Assembly: GCF_002911665.1 (NCBI RefSeq)
Contig: NZ_MTBP01000002.1
Coordinates: 558,001-622,000 of the forward strand
DNA length: 64,000 nucleotides
Source of the DNA: Actinomadura rubteroloni
GTDB taxonomy: Bacteria; Actinomycetota; Actinomycetes; Streptosporangiales; Streptosporangiaceae
Reading direction: 5' to 3'
A program made the translations under genes and the position numbers. This document shows, piece by piece, positions 24,178 through 32,093 of the stretch. Position 1 is the first letter of the stretch, and each line of letters starts with the position of its first letter. Below the pieces are notes generated by a model. The model saw only the letters and a list, made by a program, of their open reading frames with translations. It made no database searches and had not been told where the DNA came from.

Positions 24178-25995
24178 TCAGCGTGCTGGGTGGACTACCA
24201 GGGCGCTGCCGCCGCCGCGTCGGACCGGCTCGGCGACGGCCTGGACGAGACCGGGGCGCAGGAATTCGAGGCCGGTGGCGGCGCCGATCGTTCCGACGGG
24301 CGGGCTCTGGTAGAGCTGCACGTCGTGGCCCAGTGCGGCGAGTGCCTTGCCGTAGCGGTCGATGAACGCGGGCTCGGCGAACACCTGCGGGGTGTTGCGC
24401 TGTGTCGCGCGGGGCGCGGCCAGGGCCTCGGGGAGCGTCATGCCGAGGTCGAGCCGGTTCAGCAGGATCTGCAGGACGGTCGTGATGATCGTGGACCCGC
24501 CGGGCGTGCCGACGGCGAGCTTCGGCCGGCCGTGGTCCAGGACGATCGTCGGCGCCATGCTGCTGCGGGGCCGCTTGCCGGGGCCGGGCAGGTTCGGGTC
24601 GGGCGCGGCGCCGGGGGCGGGCGGCTGGAGGGTGAAGTCGGTCAGCTCGTTGTTCAGCAGGAACCCGCGTCCGGGGACGGTCAGCCCGCTGCCGCCGAAC
24701 TGCTCGATCGTCACGTTGTAGGCGACGACGTTCCCCCACCGGTCGGACACGACGAGGTGGGTCGTCTGCGGGCCTTCATAGGTGAGCGGGGCCTTGGCCG
24801 CGGCCGGTTTCGCGCAGCCGCCGTAGGAGCCGTCCGGTGTGCCGGGCGGGACGGGCGCGGTCGCGGCCTTCGCCGGGTCGATGAGGCAGGCGCGCTCCTT
24901 GGCGAAGCCCTTGGACAGCAGTTGCCTCAGCGGGACGTCCACCTGCGCCGGGTCGCCGACGTACCGACCCCGGTCGGCGAAGGCCAGCTTGGACGCCTCC
25001 AGGTACGCGTGCAGCGCGGCGACCGGGTCCTTCGGGCTCAGCTTGAAGTTCTCCAGGATGTTCAGCGCCTCGCCGACCGTCGAGCCGCCGGACGACGACG
25101 GCGCCATGCCGTAGACGTCCAGCCCCCGGTAGGTGACGTGCGTCGGGTCCTTCGCGAGCGCCCGGTAGGCGGCGAGGTCGGCCGTCGTCATCAAGCCGGG
25201 ACGGACCTTCCGCGTCGCCTTCGGGTCGACGGGCGGCGCGGCGGCCGTGGCGGCGATCTCGCGGCCCAGCTCCCCGCCGTACAGCCAGGACGGCCCGCGC
25301 CGCGCCAGCTCGCGGTAGGTCGCGGCCAGCTCGGGGTTCCGGAACGTTGTTCCGATTGCGGGCGGCTTGCCGTCCGGCAAAAACAGCTTGCGCGTCGGGA
25401 CGATGTCGGCGAACCGGGCCTGGTTGATCGCCGTCTGGTCGTGGAACTCCTGGTCCACGGTGAAGCCGTGCTCGGCGACGCGGATGGCGGGGCGCAGCAG
25501 CGTCCCGAGGCTGCGGCTGCCGTAGGCGTGCAGCGCGCGGTCCCACTGCGCGACCGTGCCGGGGACGCCGACGCTGAGCCCGCTCGTCACGGCCTCGTCG
25601 AACGGGAGGGCCTTGCCGGTCGCGGGGTCCACGAACGCGTCCTGCCGCATCGCGCGCGGCGCGGTCTCGCGGCCGTCGAACGTGTGGACGGTGCGGGTCC
25701 GCGCGTCGTAGTAGGTCAGGTAGCCGCCCCCGCCGATCGCGGCGACGTACGGCTCGGTGACGCCGAGCGTCGCGGCGGCGGCGACGGCCGCGTCCAGGGC
25801 GTTCCCGCCCTGGCGCAGGACCTCCAGCGCGCTGCGGCTGGCGTCGAGGTCGACGGTCGCGACGGCGCCGCCGTAGCCGGTCGCGACGGGCTGCTTGTCC
25901 GGCGCGCGGGCGGCCGACGGCGCGGCGAGCGCGGCGGCCAGGACGGTTCCGGCGGCGAGCGTGAGGGCCGGGAGTCGAAGCGTACGAAGGGACAC
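24178..25995 (-). CDS. ggt: Gamma-glutamyltransferase
   Basis: 605 residues from GTG 25995, chosen because AGGAGG lies 6 bp ahead of it; the open frame extends 31 codons further upstream without such a site. Signal peptide LPALTLAAGTVLAAALAAP. The autoprocessing threonine is T411 in GPQTTHLVVSDRWGN, which becomes the N-terminus of the small subunit, and GGSTIITTVLQILLNRLDLG is the usual C-terminal block. The exported enzyme hydrolyses or transfers the gamma-glutamyl group of glutathione-like substrates. Last six codons are reached by the fourth copy of the neighbouring repeat motif. Confidence 0.93.
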   Translation of the reverse strand: MSLRTLRLPALTLAAGTVLAAALAAPSAARAPDKQPVATGYGGAVATVDLDASRSALEVLRQGGNALDAAVAAAATLGVTEPYVAAIGGGGYLTYYDARTRTVHTFDGRETAPRAMRQDAFVDPATGKALPFDEAVTSGLSVGVPGTVAQWDRALHAYGSRSLGTLLRPAIRVAEHGFTVDQEFHDQTAINQARFADIVPTRKLFLPDGKPPAIGTTFRNPELAATYRELARRGPSWLYGGELGREIAATAAAPPVDPKATRKVRPGLMTTADLAAYRALAKDPTHVTYRGLDVYGMAPSSSGGSTVGEALNILENFKLSPKDPVAALHAYLEASKLAFADRGRYVGDPAQVDVPLRQLLSKGFAKERACLIDPAKAATAPVPPGTPDGSYGGCAKPAAAKAPLTYEGPQTTHLVVSDRWGNVVAYNVTIEQFGGSGLTVPGRGFLLNNELTDFTLQPPAPGAAPDPNLPGPGKRPRSSMAPTIVLDHGRPKLAVGTPGGSTIITTVLQILLNRLDLGMTLPEALAAPRATQRNTPQVFAEPAFIDRYGKALAALGHDVQLYQSPPVGTIGAATGLEFLRPGLVQAVAEPVRRGGGSALVVHPAR

Positions 25996-26115
25996 GCGGT
26001 TCCTCCTGGAAAGTACGGCCTGCGGCGTCTCCACCGTGTCATTGATCTTGTTCCGCCGCCAGCGGGGACCGGGCTGGACATCCGTCACATCCGGCCGCTA
26101 TGTTGTTCTCAGATC

Positions 26116-26126
26116 GAGTTAGACTC
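26116..26126. promoter_or_regulatory. Candidate operator of the Nudix/NrtR-like regulator
   Basis: GAGT-TAG-ACTC inverted repeat, 14 bp upstream of the Nudix gene start and just before its AAGGAG ribosome-binding site. Its position suits autorepression of the four-gene operon by the downstream winged-helix domain. Only one copy is seen. Confidence 0.45.
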
Positions 26127-26140
26127 AAGGAGAGAACGAC

Positions 26141-26935
26141 ATGGACGACGCGGACTTCCTCGCGTCCTACGACCCGCGCGCCTACGACCCCGTCGCGGTG
26201 ACCGTGGACGTCGTCGCGCTGACGATCCGCGACGGCGCGCTCGCCGTGCTGCTCGTCCGGCGCGGCCACCCGCCGTTCGCCGGGCAGTGGGCGCTGCCGG
26301 GCGGGTTCGTCGTCGCCGACGGCGAGGACCTGCCCGACGCCGCCGTCCGCGAACTCGGCGAGGAGACCGGCCTCGCCGCGGGCGACGGCGCCCTCGCCCG
26401 CGTCCACCTCGAACAGCTCGGCACCTACGGCGCTCCGGGCCGCGACCCCCGGATGCGGATCGTCTCCGTCGCCTACCTCGCGTTCGCGCCCGAGCTGCCC
26501 GACCCGGCGGCGGGCGGGGACGCCGCCGACGCCGCTTGGACGCCCGTCGCCGACCTACGCCTCACCGAGACCGGCGCGCAGCCGCCCGGCACGACGCGCA
26601 AGCTCGCGTTCGACCACGCGCGGATCCTCGCCGACGGCCTGGAGCGCGCCCGCGCCAAGCTGGAGTACACGCCGCTCGCCACCGCGTTCTGCGCCGCCGA
26701 GTTCACGATCCCCGACCTGCGCGCCGTCTACGAGGCGGTGTGGGGCGAGGAGCTGCACGCGGGCAACTTCCACCGGAAGGTCCTGTCCGTCCCGGGGTTC
26801 GTGGCGGGCACCGGCGGCACCTCCGACGCCCCCGGACGGCGCGGCGGCCCCCGTCCGCGCCTCTACCGGGCGGGCGACGCGCGGCTGCTGCACCCCGCGC
26901 TGCTGCGGCCGGGCCGGGAGGACGAGGTCCGATGA
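26141..26935 (+). CDS. NrtR-like Nudix protein with C-terminal winged helix
   Basis: 264 residues. Residues ~20-160 are a Nudix fold whose box reads GGFVVADGEDLPDAAVREL then GEETGL; it keeps the E-x7-REUxEExGU core but has one extra residue between the first Gly and Glu. Residues ~170-264 (LEYTPLATAFCAAEFTIPDL, then YEAVWGEELHAGNFHRKVL) are the wHTH typical of NrtR, which senses ADP-ribose-like ligands and represses NAD-related genes. It heads a translationally coupled four-gene operon (ATGA overlap with the next gene) with no NAD-synthesis gene, so its effector is probably a nucleotide linked to the PurA-like product. Confidence 0.85.
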   Translation: MDDADFLASYDPRAYDPVAVTVDVVALTIRDGALAVLLVRRGHPPFAGQWALPGGFVVADGEDLPDAAVRELGEETGLAAGDGALARVHLEQLGTYGAPGRDPRMRIVSVAYLAFAPELPDPAAGGDAADAAWTPVADLRLTETGAQPPGTTRKLAFDHARILADGLERARAKLEYTPLATAFCAAEFTIPDLRAVYEAVWGEELHAGNFHRKVLSVPGFVAGTGGTSDAPGRRGGPRPRLYRAGDARLLHPALLRPGREDEVR

Positions 26936-27894
26936 CCGTCCCCGAGGCCCTGCGGCTGCTCGACCGCGCGCGCGATCCGCGCGCGGTGTTCGGCGCGGAC
27001 GAGGCCGAGGCGGCGCGCGTCTACCGGCGGCTGGCCCGCGTCCTGCACCCGGACGCGCCCGGCGGCGGCGACCGGCACGGCTTCGTCCGGCTCGGCGACC
27101 TGTGGCGGAGCTACCACGGCGAAGTCCTGACGACGCCGAAGCGCACCTACCGGCTCGGCCCGCTCGCCGCGCGCGGCGATCTCTGCGCGCTGTACGAGGC
27201 GGGCGACGTCCTGCTGAAGATGCCGCGCGACCCGTCCGACTCCGACCTGCTGGAACGGGAGGCCGCCGCGCTGCGCCGGCTCGCGCGCGGTGAGCGTAAA
27301 TACCGCGCGTACGTGCCGCGCCTGGTCGAATCGTTCCGGCACCGCGACGCCGCGACCGGTGCGGACCGCCGCGTCAACGCGCTCGCCCGGCTGGACGGGT
27401 TCGTCACGCTCGCCGACGTCCGCGCCGCGTATCCAGGCGGCCTGGACGCCCGCGACGTCGCGTGGATGTGGCGGCGGCTGCTCGTCGGGCTCGGGTTCGC
27501 GCACCGGACGGGCGTCGTGCACGGCGCGGTGCTGCCCGAGCACGTCCTGATCCACCCGGCCGACCACGGCGTCGTGCTCGTGGACTGGTGCTACAGCACC
27601 ACCGACGGCGGCCGTATCCCGGCGCTGGTCGCCCGCTACGCCGATCGGTACCCGCCGGAAGTCACCGGGAAGCGGCCCGCCACTCCGGCCACCGACATCT
27701 ACCTCGCCACCCATTGCATGACCGAACTGATGGGCGACGCGGCGCCGGACGCGCTCGTCCGGTTCGCGCGCGGCTGCGCATTGCCCGCGCCCACGGCCCG
27801 TCCGGACGACGCCTGGCGCCTGCTCGGCGAACTGGACGAAATCCTCGAACGGCTCTACGGCCCCCGCCGGTTCCGCCCGTTCACGATGCCCTGA
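26932..27894 (+). CDS. J-domain-like plus pseudokinase protein
   Basis: 320 residues. Residues ~20-65 carry a J-domain-like helix pair with the HPD tripeptide at 39-41 (ARVYRRLARVLHPDAPGGG). From ~72 a protein-kinase-like fold begins: K96 in VLLKMPRD and E110 in LLEREAAAL give the K-E pair, but the catalytic loop reads VVHGAVLPEHVLI (H197) with no HRD aspartate or Asn, and DFG is replaced by VDW (D218). It is therefore likely a binding-competent pseudokinase. Its start overlaps the Nudix stop. A J-domain should recruit DnaK; the kinase-like half may bind nucleotide or a partner in the operon. Confidence 0.8.
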   Translation: MTVPEALRLLDRARDPRAVFGADEAEAARVYRRLARVLHPDAPGGGDRHGFVRLGDLWRSYHGEVLTTPKRTYRLGPLAARGDLCALYEAGDVLLKMPRDPSDSDLLEREAAALRRLARGERKYRAYVPRLVESFRHRDAATGADRRVNALARLDGFVTLADVRAAYPGGLDARDVAWMWRRLLVGLGFAHRTGVVHGAVLPEHVLIHPADHGVVLVDWCYSTTDGGRIPALVARYADRYPPEVTGKRPATPATDIYLATHCMTELMGDAAPDALVRFARGCALPAPTARPDDAWRLLGELDEILERLYGPRRFRPFTMP

Positions 27895-27909
27895 CAGAAG
27901 GAGACCCCC

Positions 27910-28884
27910 ATGGGAAGCGGACACTGGTCCACCGACGTCTACACCGCCGCCGAGAACTACCGCCGGTCCACCGGCGCGAGCGCGTTCGCCTACAGCGACT
28001 CGGGCGCGGCCCGCACCCACCCGTCGCTCGACCCGAAGGGCGTCGTCCTGCGGGAGAGCCGCGACTCCGACGACCACCCCGACTCGCTCGCGATCGGCGT
28101 CCTGTTCGACGTGACGGGCTCGATGGGCGCCGTCCCGCGCGCCCTTCAGCAGAAGCTCCCGGGGCTGCTCGGCCTGCTGCTGCGCAAGGGCTACGTCACG
28201 GACCCGCACATCCTGTTCGGAGCGGTCGGCGACGCGACCTGCGACCGCGCGCCGCTCCAGATCGGCCAGTTCGAGGCCGACAACCGCATGGACGACGACC
28301 TCGGCCGCATCCTGTTGGAGGGCGGGGGCGGCGGCCAGATGCGCGAGTCGTACGAGCTGGCCCTGCACTTCATGGCCCGGCACACCGCGCTGGACTGTTT
28401 CGAGAAGCGCGGGAAGCGCGGCTACCTGTTCCTCATCGGGGACGAGCTGGCGTATCCGCAGGTCAAGGCGCGCGAGGTGTCGAAGGTGATCGGGACCCGC
28501 CTCGGCGCGGACGTCCCGATCGAGGAGACGATCCGCGAGGTGCAGCGCCTCTACGACCTGTACTTCATCATCCCCGAGGGCGCGTTCCACACCAATGACC
28601 GGCGGCTGCGCGACTTCTGGCAGGACCTGCTCGGCCAGAACGTCCTCTACCTGGACGATCCGGAGGCCGTCTGCGAGACGATCGCGCTGACCGTCGGGCT
28701 CGGCGAGGACGCCATCGACCTCGCGGCTGGCCTCGACCACCTCGCCGAGCAGGGGTCGGCGGCGGGCCCGGCCGTGTCGCGGGCGCTGGCGCGGCTGGAC
28801 GCGTCGCGGGGGGCGGTCGTCCGGTCGTCCGCGCCCGCCGGACTCGACCCCGGCGCCGGCCCCGCCGCCACGACCCGGCTGTGA
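27910..28884 (+). CDS. von Willebrand factor A domain protein with MIDAS
   Basis: 324 residues, no signal peptide, so cytosolic. IGVLFDVTGSMGAVPRALQQ holds the metal-ion-dependent adhesion site (D67-x-T69-x-S71, the first Ser of DxSxS being Thr); LFGAVGDATCD, LLEGGGGGQMRESYELAL and YLFLIGDELAYP supply the other MIDAS loops. After ~240 residues a poorly conserved Ala-rich tail follows. vWA proteins usually assemble or chaperone complexes. AGAAGGAGA precedes the ATG, 15 bp after the pseudokinase stop, and its stop overlaps the next start (GTGA). Confidence 0.85.
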   Translation: MGSGHWSTDVYTAAENYRRSTGASAFAYSDSGAARTHPSLDPKGVVLRESRDSDDHPDSLAIGVLFDVTGSMGAVPRALQQKLPGLLGLLLRKGYVTDPHILFGAVGDATCDRAPLQIGQFEADNRMDDDLGRILLEGGGGGQMRESYELALHFMARHTALDCFEKRGKRGYLFLIGDELAYPQVKAREVSKVIGTRLGADVPIEETIREVQRLYDLYFIIPEGAFHTNDRRLRDFWQDLLGQNVLYLDDPEAVCETIALTVGLGEDAIDLAAGLDHLAEQGSAAGPAVSRALARLDASRGAVVRSSAPAGLDPGAGPAATTRL

Positions 28885-30137
28885 CGCCGCACGTCATCGT
28901 CGTCGACCTCGGGTTCGGCGACGCCGGGAAGGGCACCGTCGTCGACCGGCTCTGCGCGACGGAGCCGGTCGCGGCGGTGGTCCGGTTCAACGGCGGCGCG
29001 CAGGCCGCGCACAACGTCGTGACGCCGGACGGACGCCACCACACGTTCGCGCAGTTCGGCTCGGGCACGTTCACGCCCGGCGTGCGGACGCACCTGTCGC
29101 GGTTCATGCTGGTCGATCCGCTGGCCCTCGCCGCCGAGGCCGCGCATCTGGCGTCCGTGGGCGTCCCGGACGCGCTCGACCGGCTGACCGTCGACGCCGC
29201 CGCCCTGCTCACCACGCCGTACCACCGGGCGCTGAACCGGGCGCGCGAGACGGCGCGCGGCGCGGGACGCCACGGCTCCTGCGGCATGGGCGTCGGCGAG
29301 ACCGCCGCCTACGCCCTGGCCCGCCCGGACGACGCGCCGCGCGCCGCCGACTGCCGCTCCCCCGCCCGGCTGCGCCGTCTCCTGGCCCTGCTGCGCGACC
29401 GGTACTACGCCGAGTTCCCCGGCGGCGCGCCCGTCCCGCCGGTCGAGGACTGCGCGGCGGCGTTCCTGGCCTTCGGCACGCGCGTGCGGCAGGTGGACTC
29501 CTCGTTCCTGCCCGAGCTGCTGCGCTCGGGTCCGGTGGTGTTCGAGGGCGCGCAGGGCGTCCTCTTGGACGAGAACCACGGCTTCGACCCCTACACGACC
29601 TGGTCCACGACAACGTTCGCCAACGCCGAGACCCTTCTCTCCGAAGCGGGCGCGGACGCCGTCCGCCTGGGCGTCCTGCGCGCCTACGCGACACGCCACG
29701 GCCCGGGCCCGTTCGTCACCGAGGACCCGGCGCTGACCGCCGCCCTCCCCGACCCGCACAACGGCACGGGCCCCTGGCAGGGCGTCTTCCGCGTCGGCCA
29801 CCTGGACGAGGTGGCGCTCCGCTACGCGATCGACGCCTGCGGCGGCATGGACGCCCTTGCCGTCACCCACCTCGACGTCGCCGCCCGCCGCCCCGACCTC
29901 CTGCGCTGCACCGCCTACACCTGGCCCGCGCCAAGCGGCCCCGAACACGTCACACGGCTCCCCGCCCTCCCCGCGCGGGAACTGACAGCACGGCTGCTGC
30001 GGGCCCGTCCGGTCTACGCGGCGCTCGGCGACGCAGCCGAGGCGGCGGCCGAGATCGCCGGCGCACCGGTCGCCCTGCGCTCGCACGGGCCGACATGGCA
30101 GGACAAACAGGTCGCGGCGCCACTCCCGCACGGCTGA
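28881..30137 (+). CDS. Divergent adenylosuccinate synthetase (PurA)-like enzyme
   Basis: 418 residues from GTG 28881. The PurA P-loop is present but altered: FGDAGKGTVVD where housekeeping PurA has WGDEGKGKxVD; the catalytic Asp (D14) and Lys (K17) remain, as does the catalytic His (H44 in NGGAQAAHNVV). VVFEGAQGVLLDENHGFDPY matches the FEGAQG block. The aspartate-binding loop, normally TTGRPRR, is not recognisable: the segment reads NGTGPWQGVFRVGHLDEVAL, with one Arg left. It probably condenses an amino acid or amine with a purine nucleotide other than the IMP/Asp pair. Last gene of the operon; a decayed copy of its 3' end follows. Confidence 0.85.
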   Translation: MTPHVIVVDLGFGDAGKGTVVDRLCATEPVAAVVRFNGGAQAAHNVVTPDGRHHTFAQFGSGTFTPGVRTHLSRFMLVDPLALAAEAAHLASVGVPDALDRLTVDAAALLTTPYHRALNRARETARGAGRHGSCGMGVGETAAYALARPDDAPRAADCRSPARLRRLLALLRDRYYAEFPGGAPVPPVEDCAAAFLAFGTRVRQVDSSFLPELLRSGPVVFEGAQGVLLDENHGFDPYTTWSTTTFANAETLLSEAGADAVRLGVLRAYATRHGPGPFVTEDPALTAALPDPHNGTGPWQGVFRVGHLDEVALRYAIDACGGMDALAVTHLDVAARRPDLLRCTAYTWPAPSGPEHVTRLPALPARELTARLLRARPVYAALGDAAEAAAEIAGAPVALRSHGPTWQDKQVAAPLPHG

Positions 30138-30154
30138 GCCCGGCGGCACACGGG

Positions 30155-30300
30155 CTGACGGCGCGGCTGCTGGGACCTGGCCGATCCGCTCGGCAACGCG
30201 GCGGTGGCGGCCCACAGGTGCCGATGCGCCCGGCGCGTGCGGGCGACACGACGGCATGAACGGGTCGCAGCGCCACTCCCGCACGGCTGAGCCCGGCGGC
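30155..30300. repeat. Decayed tandem duplicate of the 3' end of the PurA-like gene
   Basis: Bases 30263-30300 repeat 30110-30147 over 38 bp with one mismatch, a segment that includes the PurA-like stop codon. Upstream, CTGACGGCGCGGCTGCTG (30155-30172) matches CTGACAGCACGGCTGCTG (29982-29999) with two changes. Between these anchors the copies are alignable but diverged, with a net loss of 20 bp. The block is thus an old tandem duplication of about 165 bp, now non-coding. Confidence 0.8.
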
Positions 30301-30303
30301 GCG

Positions 30304-30317
30304 ACGCAACGTTGCGT
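30304..30317. promoter_or_regulatory. TetR autoregulatory operator
   Basis: ACGCAACGTTGCGT, a perfect 14-bp palindrome 23 bp upstream of the TetR start. The half site ACGCAACG occurs again inside the first codons of the gene (30349-30356). Typical geometry for TetR autorepression. Confidence 0.75.
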
Positions 30318-30340
30318 GGCGTTCTCGCTAGGCTGCGGCC

Positions 30341-30883
30341 ATGCCGCCACGCAACGCCTCGGCGATCTTCGACGCCGTCCTCGCCCTGCTCGCCGAGCGG
30401 GGGTACGCGGGCCTGACGATCGAGGGCGCCGCCGCGCGCTCGGGCGTCAACAAGACGACGATCTACCGCTGGTGGCCGTCCAAGGCGGCGCTGGTCGGCG
30501 CAGCGCTGGACCGCGAGATGCCGCTGGACCTGCGCGTCGCCGACGCGGGCTCGCTCGCCGCCGACCTCGCCGCGCTGGCGCGCGCCTTCCTGGACCTGCT
30601 CACGACGCCGCCCGCCGCCGACGCGGCGCTCGCGATCCTCGGCGCGGCGGCCGAGCACCCCGAACTGGCGTTCCACGTCCGCGCGTTCTTCGCGACGCGC
30701 CTCGGCCCCGAGCACCCCGTCTTCGCCCGCGCGGTGGCGCGGAACGAACTGCCGCCCGCCGCCGACCCGCTCCTGCTGGCCGACGCGGTGATCGGGACGA
30801 TCTGGTCCCGCGTCGTCTTCCGCGGCCTCCGCCCCGACCCCGACTTCCCCGCCCACCTGACCAGCCTGCTCCTGCCCGCCTGA
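30341..30883 (+). CDS. TetR/AcrR-family regulator
   Basis: 180 residues. HTH: ASAIFDAVLALLAERGYAGL, then TIEGAAARSGVNKTTIYRWW and PSKAALVGAAL. The C-terminal ligand domain resembles the TetR_C_11-like set but gives no clue to ligand. No ribosome-binding site is visible, so it may be translated from a short or leaderless transcript starting near the palindrome. No obvious exporter or enzyme is adjacent; it may control only itself or the preceding PurA-like operon. Confidence 0.9.
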   Translation: MPPRNASAIFDAVLALLAERGYAGLTIEGAAARSGVNKTTIYRWWPSKAALVGAALDREMPLDLRVADAGSLAADLAALARAFLDLLTTPPAADAALAILGAAAEHPELAFHVRAFFATRLGPEHPVFARAVARNELPPAADPLLLADAVIGTIWSRVVFRGLRPDPDFPAHLTSLLLPA

Positions 30884-30928
30884 CGCAGGCCGGACGCCCC
30901 GACCGACCGGCCTCCCGCCCGAGGCGGG

Positions 30929-31225
30929 TCAGGAGTCGGCGAGGTGGCGTTCGATCGTGGCGACCTTCGCGTCGAGCGCGCCCGTCGTCCCGGGCCGAAG
31001 GTCGGCCTTCACCACGAGACTGACGCGGGGCGCGCGGGCGGCGACCGCGTCGGTGGCGGCCTTCACGACGGCCATCACCTCGTCCCACTCGCCCTCGATC
31101 GTCGTGAACATCGCGTCGGTGCGGTTGGGCAGGCCGCTCGCGCGGACCACCCGCACCGCCTCCGCGACCAGTTCGCCGACGTCCTCGCCGGTGCCGAGCG
31201 GGGTCACCGAGAACGCGACCAGCAT
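30929..31225 (-). CDS. MTH1187/YkoF-type thiamine-binding family protein (DUF77)
   Basis: 98 residues from ATG 31225, preceded by [49 protein letters not shown] and [11 protein letters not shown] are the conserved strands of the DUF77 ferredoxin-like fold, which forms tetramers and in some members binds thiamine. Role in actinobacteria is unclear. It lies 50 bp downstream of the small Cys-rich gene on the same strand and may be cotranscribed. Confidence 0.88.
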   Translation of the reverse strand: MLVAFSVTPLGTGEDVGELVAEAVRVVRASGLPNRTDAMFTTIEGEWDEVMAVVKAATDAVAARAPRVSLVVKADLRPGTTGALDAKVATIERHLADS

Positions 31226-31275
31226 CCGCCCGCCTCCTTCCGTTCCGGAACAATGTTCCGCACTGTACGGGACGG

Positions 31276-31662
31276 TCAGGGACGGGCGACCTGGCGCACC
31301 ACGATCTCGTCCAGCCTCCGTTCCACGATCGCCCCCACCGGCCAGTCGCGGACGAGCGCCCGCAGCCCGGCCGCCTCGTGCTCGGCGTTGGACGCGTCGT
31401 ACCCCTGCTGTTCGAGGCTGCTGCGCACCGCCTCCGTATAGTCCTCCTCGGCGAACCCCGGCACCTCCCGGACCATCGCGGTCGTCGTCGCGCGATGGGA
31501 GTTGAGCCCCGCGAACGCGCGCCCGCACCCGCAGCCGCCGTCCGGATCCCCCTCGTCCCGCGCGCACACGACCCCGATGTGCACGAGTTCCCCTTCGACG
31601 CACCAGTCGAAGTCGTTCTGCCGGTACCCCTGTGTGATCTTGGTAGCGGTGAGCAGTTTCAA
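31276..31662 (-). CDS. Small conserved actinobacterial protein with CGCGR motif
   Basis: 128 residues from a TTG at 31662 ([20 protein letters not shown]), chosen because conserved-looking sequence begins there and GGGGAAGGGGG lies just upstream; the frame is open further. [20 protein letters not shown] holds closely spaced cysteines, with others in DWCVEGE and VVCARDE, suggesting a metal site. I recognise it as an uncharacterised actinobacterial family, possibly DUF7715, without known function. Soluble, no signal peptide. Confidence 0.7.
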   Translation of the reverse strand: MKLLTATKITQGYRQNDFDWCVEGELVHIGVVCARDEGDPDGGCGCGRAFAGLNSHRATTTAMVREVPGFAEEDYTEAVRSSLEQQGYDASNAEHEAAGLRALVRDWPVGAIVERRLDEIVVRQVARP

Positions 31663-31891
31663 GGCCGGCCCCCTTCCCCTGAACCCGCCTACCACGGTAC
31701 GACGCGGGTCCGACAGTTTTTCCGTCCTCTGGTGCGCAATAGCCGGGGATCCACCGGATGGCGCCGTCAGGTTCCGGTCTCCTAGACTCGGCAAGAGCCC
31801 TCGGGGTTCGGAATACTCTGCTCGCTGACCCATGTGCTCCGGCGCGACGGGGGTCCGTCGTACTGTCCACGCAGGTCAGGGAACAGTTGCT

Positions 31892-31965
31892 GGGGCGGTA
31901 GCTCAGCCGGTCAGAGCAGCGGACTCATAATCCGCCCGTCGTGGGTTCAAGTCCCACCCGCCCTA
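31892..31965 (+). tRNA. tRNA with CAU anticodon (elongator Met or Ile2)
   Basis: 74 nt, folds fully: acceptor GGGGCGG/CCGCCCT (first pair G-U), D stem GCTC/GAGC, anticodon stem GCGGA/TCCGC with loop CTCATAA, five-base variable loop, T stem GTGGG/CCCAC with loop TTCAAGT, discriminator A. CCA is not encoded. The paired first acceptor position and lack of three G-C pairs at the base of the anticodon stem argue against the initiator. Whether it is elongator Met or the Ile2 form modified by TilS cannot be settled by eye. Confidence 0.93.
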
Positions 31966-32093
31966 CGTCGCGGAGCGGTGGGCCACCCGGCCCGCCGCCC
32001 CTGACGAGCCGCCGGGGTAGCCCTTGAGGATGACCCCGCATCGTCCTTCACGCGGAGTGACGCGGGACACGACCGGCCGGTAAGGTCCCGGCC

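Noticed and set aside
28881-30137. Housekeeping purA or phage-type purZ
   Set aside because: The P-loop and aspartate loop differ from housekeeping PurA, and the catalytic Asp that PurZ enzymes lose is retained; neither name fits.
30138-30340. Small gene between the PurA-like gene and TetR
   Set aside because: The sequence is explained as a decayed duplicate of the preceding 3' end, with no start or ribosome-binding site.
30929-31260. TPP riboswitch in front of the thiamine-binding-type gene
   Set aside because: The space upstream of the start is only about 50 bp and shows no CUGAGA-type TPP motif.
31892-31965. tRNA gene as integration site of a genomic island
   Set aside because: I looked for a second copy of its 3' half (GTGGGTTCAAGTCCCAC) in the window and saw none, and no integrase is nearby.
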